NCBI GenBank assembly: GCA_020543525.1
Contig: JAHYIO010000003.1
Span: 3,100,001-3,164,000, forward strand
Reading direction: 5' to 3'
DNA: 64,000 nucleotides
Source: Coriolopsis trogii
Lineage: Eukaryota > Basidiomycota > Agaricomycetes > Polyporales > Polyporaceae
Shown: positions 48,174-60,420 of the stretch, piece by piece
How the letters are laid out: the number at the start of each line of letters is the position of its first letter
How positions within the stretch are numbered: the first letter of the stretch is position 1
Notes under the pieces: generated by a model
Told to the model about the DNA's origin: nothing
What the model saw: only the letters and a program-made list of their open reading frames with translations
The model's database searches: none
Program-made: the position numbers and the translations under genes

Positions 48174-50266
48174 ATGTCTGACTACTCCGACGCTGCTAGT
48201 GACTATTACGACTCAGATGGATCATATATAGACGTATGAAACGCGTTCACGCTACTGGAGGCTGCTATGTTAACTCCTTGCTACCTGCCTGAAGGGTACG
48301 AACGACTCGGATTTCGAGGATGAGCCTATACCCCAAGTCAAGGACAAGAAGAAGAACAGGGAGGTAGAACACAGAAGCCTCTCATTCTCTCAGCTGCAAG
48401 AGGTTGTCGATAACGACATAAGCCATGTGGCTAGTATTATTGGGATTGAGGTGCAGCATCTCCCGTCTTATGTTCTTTCTTACCGCTAGTTGACCTTGAT
48501 CTGTGTGTTCAAATTCATGCACAACATATTATGATCTCATATTTCCGCCATCCGTCGCGTGCCAACCTACTCAAAGACACCCATAGTGTCCATCCTTCTC
48601 CGTCACTTCAACTGGAACAACGACCGTCTCATTGAGAAATTTCTCGATTCGCCCTCTGCTGTCCTGAAAGATGCTGGTGAGCCTGCGTCGTCCCAAGATC
48701 CAATGGAGGAAACCCCTCGACCTGCCAAACGTGTCCGTCTCGAGTCTCCCTTTCCCCCTCCCACCGAGTACATGTGTCCAGTATGCTGCGACGATGAACC
48801 GCCTGCAGTCTTTCGCCTCAGATGCAATCATTCTTTCTGCACGCCATGCTGGCAGACGTACGTGACTTCCAAGATCAAGGACGAAGGCCAGTGTACATTC
48901 CGGTGCATGCACGACGACTGTCCAACAGTCGTAGACTCGCGTTCTATCGCGAAACTTACTGAACCTTCTGTAAACGACCGGTTCGTATCGCTCCAGCGCC
49001 GTCTTCCGACATGGCAATCGATACGCTGACTGATGCCACAGATACAAGGAGCTACTCTTGCAGTCATACGTTGGCGCGCACCCCAACCTTCGGTTCTGTC
49101 CACATCCGGGATGCGCAGAGACAGTCTCGTGTCCTTCCGGCGTAAGGTCTTCGCTTACAACGATGGTGCCAACGGTACATTGTACCCAGGGGCACGTGTT
49201 CTGCTTTGGATGCGGTCTCGACTCGGACCACAGACCGATCATCTGCAAATTCCTCAAGCTATGGCAGAAGAACGCCCGGGAGGACGCCGGGACGTCACAG
49301 TGGATCAAGGCCAACACGAGGACGTGTCCCAAGTGCGAGAACAACATCGAGAAGAACGGCGGGTGCAAGTAAGTGCGCACCGTACGCTTTGTACGCGTCC
49401 GTGCCGGCCGCTGACCGTCTGAACGCAACTTTCCGCGCCGCAGCCGCATTCTGTGCCGGCACTGCAACTATCAGTTCTGCTGGCTGTGTATGAAGAACTG
49501 GGACGTGCACGGATACAACAACGAGGTGTGTAACGCGTGGAAGGAGCCGGACCCGGACGAGACGAAGACAGCAGCGAGGCAGAACCTGGAGAAGTGGCTC
49601 TTCTATTTCGACCGGTTCAACAACCACGAGATCTCTGCGCGGCTGGACGAGGAGCTCTGCACGCGGACGGAGGAGAAGATGGTCGAGTGGCAGGAGACGA
49701 GCAAGATGTCGTGGATCGAAGTGCGCTCACCGCTCTCTCGGCGTACACGCAGACCTTGCTCATGTTGATGCTGCTTAGTCTACATTCATGCGCGATGCGG
49801 TGAACGAGCTCACGCGCTGCCGGGTGACGCTCAAGTGGACGTACGCGATGGCCTACTTTCTCGCCGCGGGCAACCAGAAGCAGATCTTCGAGGACATCCA
49901 GGCGTACGTTTGTGTGTTTGCTCGCTGTGCTGACTGTGCTCAGGCGCGCGTGCAGAGACCTGGAGAAGGCTGTGGAGGAACTGTCCCAGCTCCTGGACGA
50001 GCAAGTGGATGCAGACAGCGTCAAGAGCCTCCGGCAGCGCATGCTAGACAAGACGGTGCGAGACGAGTGTTGTTGGGCTTTTACGCGCGATGCACTCATC
50101 CTTTGCTCTAGGTCTATGTCCGCGGGCGGCACGAGATCGTTTTGCAGGACACGGCGGACGGTCTGGCGGAAGGCCGGTGGGAGTGGACTGAACCGCTCGT
50201 GTGAGTGGGCTAGGCAAGGGTATACTCACGTTCTGGACCGATAGACGGCACCGCGTCGTTCCTTGA
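48174..50266 (+). CDS. Ariadne-type RBR E3 ubiquitin ligase (HHARI/ARIH1-like)
   Basis: Nine exons (48174-48233, 48295-48450, 48577-48980, 49042-49368, 49444-49720, 49779-49903, 49944-50055, 50112-50200, 50245-50266) give 523 residues. An acidic start (MSDYSDAASDYYDSDGSYID) precedes a UBA-like region (VSILLRHFNWNNDRLIEKFL). RING1 begins CPVCCDDEPPAVFRLRCNHS (about 139). The IBR contains RFCPHPGCAETV and CTQGHVFCFGCGLDSDHRP. RING2 (Rcat) is CPKCENNIEKNGGCNRILC; the Cys of GGC (about 315) is the likely ubiquitin-thioester site. The Ariadne domain covers the C-terminal 160 residues (CRDLEKAVEELSQLLDEQVD, RGRHEIVLQDT). The enzyme transfers ubiquitin through that Cys, usually with neddylated cullin-RING ligases. 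The 126-nt intron before exon 3 is the longest and could hide a small exon. Confidence 0.93.
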
Positions 50267-50754
50267 GACGCGGAGACGTGGAGGAGGTAATGTTGTTACC
50301 AATGTGCAACGAATGTACAACACAGTTTAATGCAGCGTTCTTGTGGGCTCCGTGCACGAGCGAATGGGTGGAACACATTGCGCCCAGCGAGCTTTTGAGG
50401 AGGTGGCGGCGCTCTCGAGAATCTCTGCTATCGTGTAGGCCAAGTTTCCCAGATTTTGCTATCAAGCGGGAAGACCGTCGTCGTCATTGGTCCCCTAAGC
50501 ACGCCGATGCCAACTGATAATCAACGGTTCGATGCTGATCCTCGTCCCAGGACACATGCTTAGTTCTCTCCTTCCATGGATCCATACGCATATATCACCC
50601 ACAAGGTCACTCTGGCTGGAGCCTTTGCTTCTACCAGAGGAGAGTTCTCTGCTCTCGCTACTTTCGCCGGGGGAAGTGGTGTCCTCGGCCGCTGCAAAAG
50701 CCTTTCTGGACGCACTGAAGGAACGCGTGGTCTGCGCGCCGCCTACGTATACAA
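50267..50754. other. Intergenic 3' flank of the Ariadne gene
   Basis: No gene recognised. The open frame that begins at 50532 leads into the F-box-like remnant described next. Confidence 0.35.
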
Positions 50755-51065
50755 TTGACCTCATCTATCGACACCTTCCACCTGAAGTCCTCATCAAGTT
50801 CTTCGCCCGTGTCAACGCGACGTCCCTTGCGGACGCATCAGAATGCGCACACGGAGTCTGTCGGGCTGGTCGCAGCTCATCGATCATCCTGCGCACTCCT
50901 GACTTGTGCGCTCCCTGCACTACACTACACCATGGACGCCTGTTGTCCGGGGACAAGTCATTTCAGTGCACTGCGAGTTCGACTGTGGCGGGGGACCATT
51001 GGGACCATTGGTTTTTACCAGATTTACGTACAGGGGAGGATGAGCATACGACGGTTCCCTTTCAC
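50755..51065 (+). pseudogene. F-box-like gene remnant
   Basis: The segment IDLIYRHLPPEVLIKFFARV, encoded just after 50755, is a clear F-box opening (L-P-P-E-x-L). The following stretch should read as the second F-box helix with V-C-x-x-W and T-P-x-L. Instead the frame gives VCRAGRSSS and then ILRTPDLCAPC. A VCRGWSQLI-like reading needs a one-base shift at about 50860. The frame continues to a stop at 51066. No upstream start or downstream repeats could be joined. It is interpreted as a decayed or partial member of the F-box family, with the frameshift visible but not proven. Confidence 0.45.
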
Positions 51066-53692
51066 TGATACTGATCAAAGGGGCTGGACGCAGGATCCGC
51101 ACTCCCATAGGCGTGTAGAACATTAGCATTTTGAATCTGAACACCGTCACGCTCGAGACGCGCCGGGGCGGGTAGAAACGTACATAAGATTTGGCTTCTC
51201 CCCACGGCTTCGCGAGGGTCAGCCGCACTTGCGATGTGGAATAGCCGAAGGTGCGACTCTGCGATAGCCGAGAAGGCCGATACATATAACCATCTGGATC
51301 CTGATAGTAATACTCCATATTTGATCGCTGGGGGGTATGAGGGAATGCAGCGGTCGGTCGAGCACGGACCATTGTCGAGAGCAGCGAGCGCGAGGACGGG
51401 CTTTTGCCCGCTAGTTTGTGGGTTGCGAATGGCTCATGGATTGTTGCAAAGAGCGGATGGCTGATACTGTCTCCTGGAAGCGAAGGCGAAAAGATCTCCA
51501 GAAACTCTTCAGGACGTGTTGGGATGGCAAATCGGCGATGGGTCCGATGTATTGAGATCGATGGCGAATAAAGAGTTCGAAGGGCGAGCGGACGGGGGGA
51601 AGAGAAGCCAGGAGTGAATGACGAGGAATGGATTCTCCAATCCCGCACACGTACGGCGCGGAGAGATCTGACGAAAAACGACGCACCAGTGGGTTTTGGC
51701 GGTTCATGTACATGCATGAGGGGCGTGAGGCCTCCGAGCGAGATATGGCGAGGCGCGAGTCGCGTTGAACACGAACCCGAGGGTGAGGGGGATCATGTGG
51801 GGTTGGGTGGCGAGAGGAATGTTTCGTCAATAATGGTGATGCCCATGAGGACGCTGCCAATGGCCATGACGCAGGACGCTTTCGTACATCCATGCGTGGC
51901 GAGGGTCAGCGGTGACATCATCGATGCGAGACAGCTCTGAGCCCGGATTGGGCGGGGCGCTGGAGATGACGGCGCGGCTACCGAGGACGTCGACCATCTC
52001 CGATGCTGTCGCCATCTGAATCGTTTACCCAGAAACGGCTGACGTCAGTCGACGGTCCTCCATGCGCGCGACGAGCAGCCCGCGCAAAGTCAGAGAAACA
52101 ACTTGTAGTGCACAAGAGGAGAACGCCCTTTCGCATAGAACTTTCCTAACGTATGTTGTCAGTTCCAGGGTGCTACTCACGATCAATCCGTCGAGGGCGC
52201 AGGTGGCGGACGGTGGCGGCAAACAAACGATCGTTCCCGATCGTCCTCGTCGCCAGGAGGAAACCCTGAGAGCGTCGGTGAGCGAGCGCTGGCGACATGA
52301 GAACCTCAACGGTACTGTAGCGGAGGAAGGCGGGAAGAAGCACGTACTGGGTCCCGACTGAACTTACAGAGTCAAGAAGTTACGTTCCGGCACGGTTCCC
52401 TATCTCGCAAAGTTTTCTAAGTGACAGCTGGGATTCGGCGGCTATAATTCTGGAGAGAGTCGAGACGCCCTTCTGTTTCCTCGGCATCCCTAAGGAGACA
52501 TGCTTGATTGCAATGCGAGCCATGGCCCTTCCCGCGCTGCATACTCTGCGTCGTATGTCGAGCAACCGGGTATGGCATGACTCTCTGGGGAACCTGGGGA
52601 TCGCGAAGGTGGGCAGACATCGACGTTCTTGGGGTTTGGGGGTGGGACGAGAAACCAGGAGAAACCCAGGCTGGCCAGTGGCGAGCCTGAGATGGCCCTA
52701 GGCGCTTGCTGGATCGAGCGGTTAGTTTGCCGGGCCTGTCGCCGTGAGCTGTGCACGGAGACCGGGTGCGAAGATAAGGATATAGACAGCGTCGCGCCAT
52801 CGCCGGCGTGATAAGCACGCATCGACTCACACCGCCGTCGTATTCCGGTGCGTATCGGACGTCCAGAAGGCGTCGGGAACGCAGAAGACTGCACGGATGG
52901 GTGTGCGGTGGACTCGAAGAGGAGGACTGAGAGGAGGACTGGGCCTGGTTGGGCAGGGAACGACCAGGGAAGCGGTACATTCTGACGGGAATCGAGAGCC
53001 TCCCTTGGCGCAAGATGGTCGAGGTGGCCTGGACCGCTGTCGTTCCCGCCGTTGATGGCAAGCATAATTCGCATCGCCCCTCTTCGTCCACGGCGCCAAC
53101 GGCCCACACGTGCGACATCAACCACTTGCGCTCGCTTTTATTTTGCCCTCTATCTCTTACCACCCGACACCCACGTCCGCCTCCTTCCCCGCCGGTCGTC
53201 GTGTCCTCAGAGGTCACCGTCCACGACAGTGTGCTCGCTGTTCCCCGTGGTGAGTCTCCCAGTCTCCTCAGACCCGTCTCGTCGTCTCACCGCCCTTCCG
53301 TACAAGGCTGCTCCGTCCTTGCGTCTCTCCCAAGGACATCCACATCGGAAGCACCCTCTGACGGTTCTGGTCAGTCCCGCCTCATCATTGCGAGCAATCA
53401 ACGCGATGTGCGGTCTCGCGCGAGAGCATCAGAGTCGCTGACCTCTCCATTCCAGTCTGGCCTCCGTCGTCCCACTTGAGTGCTCCCGGCGCCCTTTGCT
53501 CGCGTCCTGCGACACCTTTGCCCTATAATTATCGTTTTCAACGCCTTCAGTCCGCCGGCCCAGCGCTCTCCTGGTCCTCCTCAACGAACGACGTCACTCT
53601 GCGCAGGTGAGTTGCGCCCCTTCACCAGCGTCTGTCAGCCACCGAACTTTCCTTCTCATTTCTTCACACGAACCCCACAGACAGAAATCCCC
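51066..53692. other. Region with overlapping long frames, no certain gene
   Basis: 2.6 kb, GC-rich. The minus strand has a 265-codon frame (50920-51717) whose middle (YYYQDPDGYMYRPSRLSQSR) looks protein-like, and a short frame at 51827-52015 (MATASEMVDVLGSRAVISSA). The frames 52417-53217 and 52490-53125 overlap in two phases and sit over the likely promoter and 5' UTR of the next gene. No domain was recognised and no splice join was convincing, so nothing is called. Confidence 0.35.
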
Positions 53693-56135
53693 ATGAGCAT
53701 CGTCCTCAACCACTACACTTACCCCGCACCCATGGACTACTACTCTCGCCACTCGAACATGGCCGGCGCCCCCCTGCCGCGCATCCCCCGCAGGTCCTCT
53801 ACCTCCCGGACGATGACGTTGTCCTCGCAGTCGGTTCAGGACTCGCCCTCGCCTCCCGCCACCGTTTCCCGCGAACTCCCGGCGGAGACATCGTCTTCAG
53901 GCACTGTGCCTACCTTCCTGGTCGTGCAACCCCCGACTCCCCCTCGTCCGGAACGCTCCCCGTCAGAAGGGCCCGCACCAGACGAAGCCTCGAGCTCGTC
54001 CAGTGGCTCCGAGTCGTACGTCCAGATGAACCCCCGTGTCAAGCGTACCCGCACCCCCAAGATGCAACCTTTCCGTGCGCCCGCCGACTCGACGCCCACC
54101 CCTGCCGTGTATCAGGCGAAGGCGGCGAAGGGTGTGGCGTTCCCCGCACAGGAGGTGGACGAGTCGTCAGGGAACGAGACTCCCCGTGCGTCCAGTTCTC
54201 ACTTTGCTCAGAAATCCAACTTCCAGATCAGCCTCGACGACCTGAAGAAGCCGCTTGCCCTTGCTGGCGAGCTCACGACCTCTGGCACATCTCTCCGCGC
54301 GGGCGGCAGCAGCGGTCGTGCGGCTTCGACGCCGAATGCGACCGCGGCGAACATTGCCCGGAAGAAATCGGGAGAGCCGCTCAAGTCGTCGCTCAAGTCA
54401 CGTCGCCCTGTCGTCCGCGGCGACCTCTCTGTCGTCACCGGCGCGGCGATCCCTTCGACCAAGAGTGAGCCGAGCACGCCGATGACGAGCAAGTCGGTTC
54501 ATTTTGACAGCCGCCTCGAGCACGTGAAGCTCTTTTTGGCCGAACAGAAGCCGCTCGCGATCTCTCGCGAAGGCTCGCCGACGGACACGAGCGGAACGGA
54601 GAGCGACTTCCCCAGCGCCATCTACGGCTCCAAGAAGGAGGACGACACTTTGCTCACCATCCAGCTCGCCAACAAGCCTCTCGCGCCCTCTCCAGAGGCC
54701 GACCTTGCCCTCGAGGACATTTCGCTGTCTGAAGACGGCACGTGTCTCAATGGCCGCGCGCGAGTCCGCAACCTCGCCTTCGAGAAGTGGGTAGCGGTTC
54801 GTTTCACTGTCGACTCGTGGCAGACGACGAGCGAGGTCACCGCCAAGTATCACGACTCGGTTCCTGGTGGTGTCTTCGATCGCTTTGCATTCACCATTCG
54901 CTTGGGCGACATGCTTGCGCGCATCGAGGAGAAGACCTTGTTCTTCGCCCTCCGCTACAACGTCACCGGTCGCGAGATCTGGGACAACAACCGTGGCGAG
55001 AACTACAAGGTCACATTCAGCAAGGTTCCTCGTCCTCGTCCTGTCTCTGCTTCGACCTCGGAGACGGGCATTGCCTCGCTCAAGAGCAAACTCGAGAACG
55101 TCGTGAAAGGTCAGGAGACTGTCGGCGCATTCATGGCACACGGTACCCGTCAGAAGGCTCCGTTCCCTCTAGATGCCAACACGTCTCTGTCTGCACGATA
55201 TGACTTTGCTGTGTCATGGAAGAGCCCTTGGCAGCGCTCTCCGCAGATGACCAGTCCTACGAAGTCCGGTCATGCGCGCAACGTGACGTACCCGAACGCC
55301 CTCCCGCATGTAAAGCGCAACGGGAAACAGCCGATGTTCGACGATTCCGGTGCCGCCCGCTTCCAGCTCACGCGTGGTTCTCCTCGTGCCCTGGATGCGT
55401 GGGATGCGAGTCCCGTCGAACGGCCGTCGTATTTCGCCAACGAACTCGACGACACTCCCGTGCCCATCATGAGCAGGAGACGTGATAGGAACCATCAGCG
55501 CGGATATTTCGACCTTGGCCTCTCGCAGGTTAGCCCGTCTGTCAGGATGACACCCACAGGGTCTCCGACTGAGGGCAGGTCTCCGAGGCCGAGCCCGGAG
55601 AGGAATCCGGTGCCACCACGTGCCTCGACACAAGGACTGTGGTTCTTGGACAGGGGAGGGAGCGAGGAGAGCACTCCGAGCGTGACATCAAACTCGGAGT
55701 CATCGCAGTCGTCATCGCCGTCAGAGAGTCCGACGGATGACATGACTTTTGGCTTTGGGGGAGTGCGCAGCCCGTCAGAGAGTGACAGTTACAGCTCATT
55801 CCTCAGCAAGTGCGTTTGTTTCCTTTGCTCCCGCTTCGCCTTGAGGCTCATGGATTGATTGTTTGGACAGGTATTGCTACTATACTGGGACGAGCAGTTC
55901 CTCGCTGGACGTCGCGCAGGACGTCATCCACCGGTCGCATTCTGCGTCGAGCGTGGAAGAGTTTCTGTCGGCCTCTCCGAGTGCGTCGTATCTGCTCTCT
56001 CCGGGGGAGACGCCGACGCGCTCTTCGAGCTTTGACGACGTGATGTCTATGAGCAGCGGCTCGACGACGCCGACGTCGCGGTCGATGAACTTTACGAGCT
56101 TGGTGAACTCTCCGCAGATGGTGTCTGCGAACTAG
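53693..56135 (+). CDS. CBM21-domain protein phosphatase 1 regulatory subunit (GAC1-like)
   Basis: Two exons (53693-55809 and 55871-56135, a 61-nt intron, phase 2) give 793 residues. The N-terminal third is Ser/Pro-rich. The PP1-docking RVxF-type motif is KSVHFDSRLEHVKLF (about residues 266-280), with the adjacent HVKLF as in fungal glycogen-targeting subunits. The CBM21 domain spans about residues 340-440: LNGRARVRNLAFEKWVAVRF, then TVDSWQTTSEV, FDRFAFTIRLGDM, LFFALRYNVTGREIWDNNRG and ENYKVTF. It should tether PP1 to glycogen, controlling glycogen synthase. The C-terminal third is low complexity and Ser-rich, probably phosphorylated. MSIVLNHYTYPAPMDYYS was chosen as start; the frame is open upstream, so a few more residues are possible. 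Confidence 0.9.
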
Positions 56136-57505
56136 AACTCGAGCGTTGGTTTCGTCTCTGGTTCCGGTCGGATCCTTGTCGCATCCGCTGTATCTTGTCT
56201 CTTGTCTCGAGCAAGTTCTCCCGTCTACGCCTCCGGTTTCGTTTAATGATCATGCTATAGAGGCTTCGCGTCTTGTCTCCATCCCCCGCCCTGCCTGTCC
56301 CGGTCTACATTCTTGTCATCGGTGGCGCGGGGCTTTCCGTGAAGCATACCGACACAAAAGTTGCATCTATACACGCCCTGCGGACACTCTCCCGACGCAT
56401 AATCTTGCCCATCCCCCGAACGCACACATCGCCTTCCGTTGCATATACCGTTGACTTCCTCCGCATAGATACAACTTTTCTATCTCTTTGTCGTGAGGCG
56501 GATGTTTCCGCTCTACAGGTTCTCGATCTATTATCATCACGACGACTATGATTGTTTCGATCTTACCAGCCTCATCCCCATCCCCCCGGATCCATCCCAT
56601 CGTCCACTGTCGGGCATCAGGCTTCGATATGTAGTGTACTATACTCGTCTCTTTTACCCCCTTCGCGTCTCTCTCTCTCCCCATCTCCCTACATGACCGG
56701 AACCCAAGCGCGGGTCTTGGGGTCGGTCCATGGACACGTTCGGCTCTTGTCCCCTTTTTACTCTTCGCTGCCATGGGTGCGCACTCGCGTGCCATGCCAT
56801 CACCAACACCAACACCGATACCGATACCGATACCACACACTCGCACCGGGATACGATACGCACTCACGTGGTGGCTGGATCGGGTTCTGTTTGACGAGCT
56901 CTCGGTTGTAATGACGACTTTGAATGACGACCGGTTTTTTTTTGGTTTTTTGAATACACGATGATTGGTGTTTGGTTTTTTTTTGGGGGGGGGGGGGCCG
57001 GACGGATTGGGTGACGCGTGCTGTTGACGTGGAGTAAGTGGAGGTGTGCGAGGCGGGTAGGGGTTGATTGTGGCAAGACGTGAATCAGGTGTGTACATGG
57101 GCTGGGCGTTGGCTGGTGTGGATCGCTAAACATTAGCATAAGCGCGGCGTTGAGTCGAGGCGGTTCCAGATTGGGAAGGGGTCGAGAGTCGAGACGCGCC
57201 GGATACGGCCCCTATGGCCCGTGGGCCCGACAAGTCCGGGTTGGCGTCTACGTACGTACGTCAGAGGGATGTGCGACGTGCGTGCTCGGGCGAGCTCGGT
57301 CTGCTTTGTCAAGAGCTGCTTACTTTTCATACACACTCTACTCTCTAGCTTCGCAGGTCTGAACTCCTGGGGCTTCTCTTCTGTGTTGCACTGAGCTTGG
57401 ACGATCTCTTCCTGGCCATCGTCGTCGCACTGTTCTGCTGTCCTCCGAGTCTATCTCCTTTTCTGTAGAAAAGAAAAAGAAAAAAAAAGTCGTGTATAGC
57501 TCGAT
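56136..57505. other. 3' region of the CBM21 gene, with simple repeats
   Basis: 1.4 kb with no supported gene. It holds a CCGATA hexamer repeat (four copies, about 56814-56837), a T-rich stretch near 56935 and a T run joined to a G run of about 14 (56980-56998). The 243-codon minus-strand frame across this stretch is low-complexity and I consider it antisense to the 3' UTR. Confidence 0.45.
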
Positions 57506-57937
57506 ATGTTCGCTTCGGTGCGTTCCCTGTTGTCCTGGTCGCTGGGATGACCTGGAGGGTTCGACGCGCGGTGCTCATTCGTCTGGTGGAACGTGGCTGT
57601 AGATCAGCTCGTGGTGGGGCGGGTCTCCCGCACCTGCACCTGCGCCGGAGAAGAAGGGGGGGTACGACCCGACGGACCCGAAGCAGAACCCGCTGAACCC
57701 CAAAGGTCTGAAGCCGTGCGTGTCTTTTGCGTTGCCCGTCGTGTCTGTTGGATGCTGACGCGTGTGCGGGATGCGGGACGCGGGATGCGGGACGTTAGGT
57801 GCTGCGCGTGTCCGGAGACGAAGGCGGCGCGGGACGACTGTTTCTTGAAGACGGAGGCGGGGGAGGCGGAGGAGGCGTGCCGGGAGCTCGTGCAGAGGCA
57901 TATTGCGTGCATGCGCGGGTACGGGTTCAAGGTCTGA
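57506..57937 (+). CDS. COX17: Cytochrome c oxidase copper chaperone COX17
   Basis: Three exons (57506-57517, 57603-57715, 57799-57937) give 87 residues. The first exon encodes only MFAS, then ISSWWGGSPAPAPAPEKKGG and DPTDPKQNPLNPKGLKP. The conserved core is KPCCACPETKAARDDCFLKT, holding the CCxC copper site and the first CX9C pair, then AEEACRELVQRHIACMRGYG and the stop after GFKV. This matches Cox17, which delivers Cu(I) to Sco1 and Cox11 in the mitochondrial intermembrane space. Both introns are slightly longer than usual (85 and 83 nt). The tiny first exon is inferred from the canonical GTGCGT donor and frame; the rest is certain. Confidence 0.93.
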
Positions 57938-58661
57938 GGTTTAAGGTATAACTCTGCCTCGTCCATCTCTCGAAGCCGGTACGGGTGGGACGGAAGGGCG
58001 GAGGTAGAGACGGTGACGGCGTGTAGAGGGAGGAGGGCCAGTCGTAGAGGGTGGTCGGGCCCTGGGGAAAGGAACTTGCAGGGTTCGTGCTTTGTCCAAC
58101 CCGTTTGGATCACGCTTGTGTGTATTCCTATTCTACTAATGTGTAATCGTCTACGCTCCCCGCACGTTCTCCAGCTCTTCACAGGATGGCGGGTTGCGCA
58201 CGAGATTCTCCCGGCGAGGTGTGGTGTCCGTCGGTACGTTTCCTCCGTACGGGGAGTGCAGTTCTGGCAGGGAAGATTGTGCACGGTCCTCGGTTCGCGA
58301 ATGGGACGAGGCTTCCCGTTCACTTGGGGTTCGTCGTGTGGAGGGAGCCACACTCTCATCTTCCCGATCAACTCTACTGACCAAGGCTGTACGCGTACGT
58401 GCTGGCACCGAAATCTTGGTGCGCTATGCCTCCATGGGTAGAAAGGCTGATGATGTATTAGTTTGCATGGCTCGAAGCTGCCTTCATCATGGTACGTGAG
58501 TTCCTTCTCACATTGTGCGGGCAAGGTTCGTTCTGATACTATGAACGTAGGCTTAGAGTTCTAGGTCATTGATGTCTTGATACCTCGGTAAGCGCGTGCC
58601 CGCGTGCTCGTATAGGCTGGCAAGGCAGGGGTCCCTCCGTGAACAACTTACTGCGGCCGCC
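57938..58661. other. Intergenic, COX17 3' flank
   Basis: No supported gene. Both strands have short overlapping open frames only. Confidence 0.4.
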
Positions 58662-60420
58662 ATGGATGCTAGACCTGCTTTCCACTATGCCGGTATGCCG
58701 ACAGAAATTCCTACTCTGCCAACGTTGGACGACACATATGGCTCGGGTACTCGTCGGGTCCTATATGAGCCTCATGTATGCGCTTGCCCACGACATTTTA
58801 TCTGCACATGCGCTCAATAAACACATGATAGATTATATGGTTTCACCCTGCAGCAAGCATATCAATACTTCCGGTCGTTCCCAAGGGACTCTGTCTTCGT
58901 GAAGACTACGGTGAGGTTTGGCCCACTCGTATAATCCGTTTGATCTCCTAGACAGTCTTGTCTGAGCAGGCGTGCATCGTATTGTGCGTAACCTCCTTTC
59001 TTCGGATCCTGTATGACCCGCAACTCATCCTGGATCAAGACCTTGGAGACGGTTAATACCGGCATCTGTATTCACATCAAGTACGCAGGGGCGCCATCGT
59101 CATTGCGTCGACGTCGTTAGCTGACTTCCTCATGACCTGTGATGGCCCGCAGCTACATCCATCTTGTGACGAATTACAGCAATCCGGAGTCGCTCTCCTG
59201 GACGCCATGTGGTCCCTGAACGTGCGGTTTCTGTTGTCTCGAAAAATGTGCGACTGATGAAAGCCTATATGCTCAGATGCTTCCGATATCTGCGGTAGGG
59301 ATCGATCACTAGTATTACCCCATACTGATCGTGCTCATGGAATGCCCTGTATGCGTTTAGGGATTGCCCATCGCCGTCGCACAGTGGTCAGTCACTAGCT
59401 TTCGGCACACGTACCAGATATCGTGTCAATGATCCGTATCTTTCGTGCCGCTCTCCGGCTTCTACGTGCGTCGGGTGTACAAGAGTTAGTGATCCCTCGC
59501 ATTCCTTCGTATGGCCGCTAACTGTGCGGAATGAAAGTGGGCGCGCGATACAAAACTGCGGCATATGTATCGGTACGTGCGGAGCAGTGTTGCTTCACCA
59601 CGTAGTCACTCTGCTTCTCCATCAGACGATTCTGCTCCTGGGAACACTCGGTATGATGAAGTGACGTTTCTTGTTGGAAAACACGATACCATAGCTGATC
59701 ATGGTTGGTGTCGGCGCCCGTCAGCGTCCTGTTGCGGTACGACATCCGCTCAGGTACTCTAACGAACACTAATGTATCACTCAGCCGCAACTGTTGAAGC
59801 GTAAATCGCTGTCTATGTAGCACGCTGATTGACATCTATCTGACGCCGCCTTTAGGTTCAAGCAACCGTCCTTCGAGGCATTCCAGAGGCTCACGGTAAG
59901 TCTCGGTGCGCCCTCCAGATGTAACGTGCACGGGCTCGAGGAATGGTGAACACCAACTGACATGAATCGCTGACCATAGTGGCTTGTCTCCGCGGGATTC
60001 GGCACCGTAATCGAGTCGGACGTTATATTGACAGTGTCGCTTATCGTGGCGCTTCACCGCAGCCATACGGGATTCCGGAGGTTCGCTGAAGGATCGTCTC
60101 TTGCTTCGAAGTTCTGGAGTTTAACATTTTGTTAGGACGGACTCACTCATTGACGTGATGATCCTTTATGCGGTCACCACTGGTAAGACTGCGGGTGAGG
60201 ATATTAACGACTGTGGCTGATATCCTTTTCACCAGGACTGCTCACTGAGTGCGTACCTTCTCTCCTTATAAACCTCCCCTCTTGCAGTGTAGTGATCGAT
60301 TACAGCGTCGTCAACACTATTGCGCTGCTCTTCGTGCGTTTCATCCTTCTCTTCGGCGCTCATGTAAGACGACGATTGTCTAACTGTACGCCAGTCAATC
60401 ACGCGGCCTGGAGACATGGT
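58662..60420 (+). pseudogene. Decayed DUF6534-like seven-helix membrane protein gene
   Basis: Family-like pieces lie in order. They are a start MDARPAFHYAGMPTEIPTL and DDTYG, then VLVGSYMSLMYALAHD, then QAYQYFRSFPRDSVFVKTT, LETVNTGICIHIK, YIHLVTNYSNPES, DAMWSLNVRF, FKQPSFEAFQRLT, WLVSAGFGTVIESDVILTVS, IVALHRSHTGFRR and TDSLIDVMILYAVTT. They resemble the DUF6534-type proteins of Agaricomycetes, multi-pass proteins of unknown function. The frame breaks at least twice. One extra G after DDTYG (about 58740) shifts the first helix. An extra TC at about 59198 shifts the WSLN helix and creates an early stop. Several intron borders still look canonical (GTAC...CCGCAG near 59080-59151), so loss is recent. 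The pieces were not joined into a restored sequence. Confidence 0.75.

Noticed and set aside
52417..53217. 266- and 211-codon overlapping minus-strand frames
   Set aside because: Two frames are open at once, which points to GC-rich DNA with few stops over a promoter and not to a gene.
56367..57098. 243-codon minus-strand frame with Gly-Ile-Gly-Val repeats
   Set aside because: The repeat part is the translation of a CCGATA-type microsatellite; it lies over the 3' UTR of the CBM21 gene.
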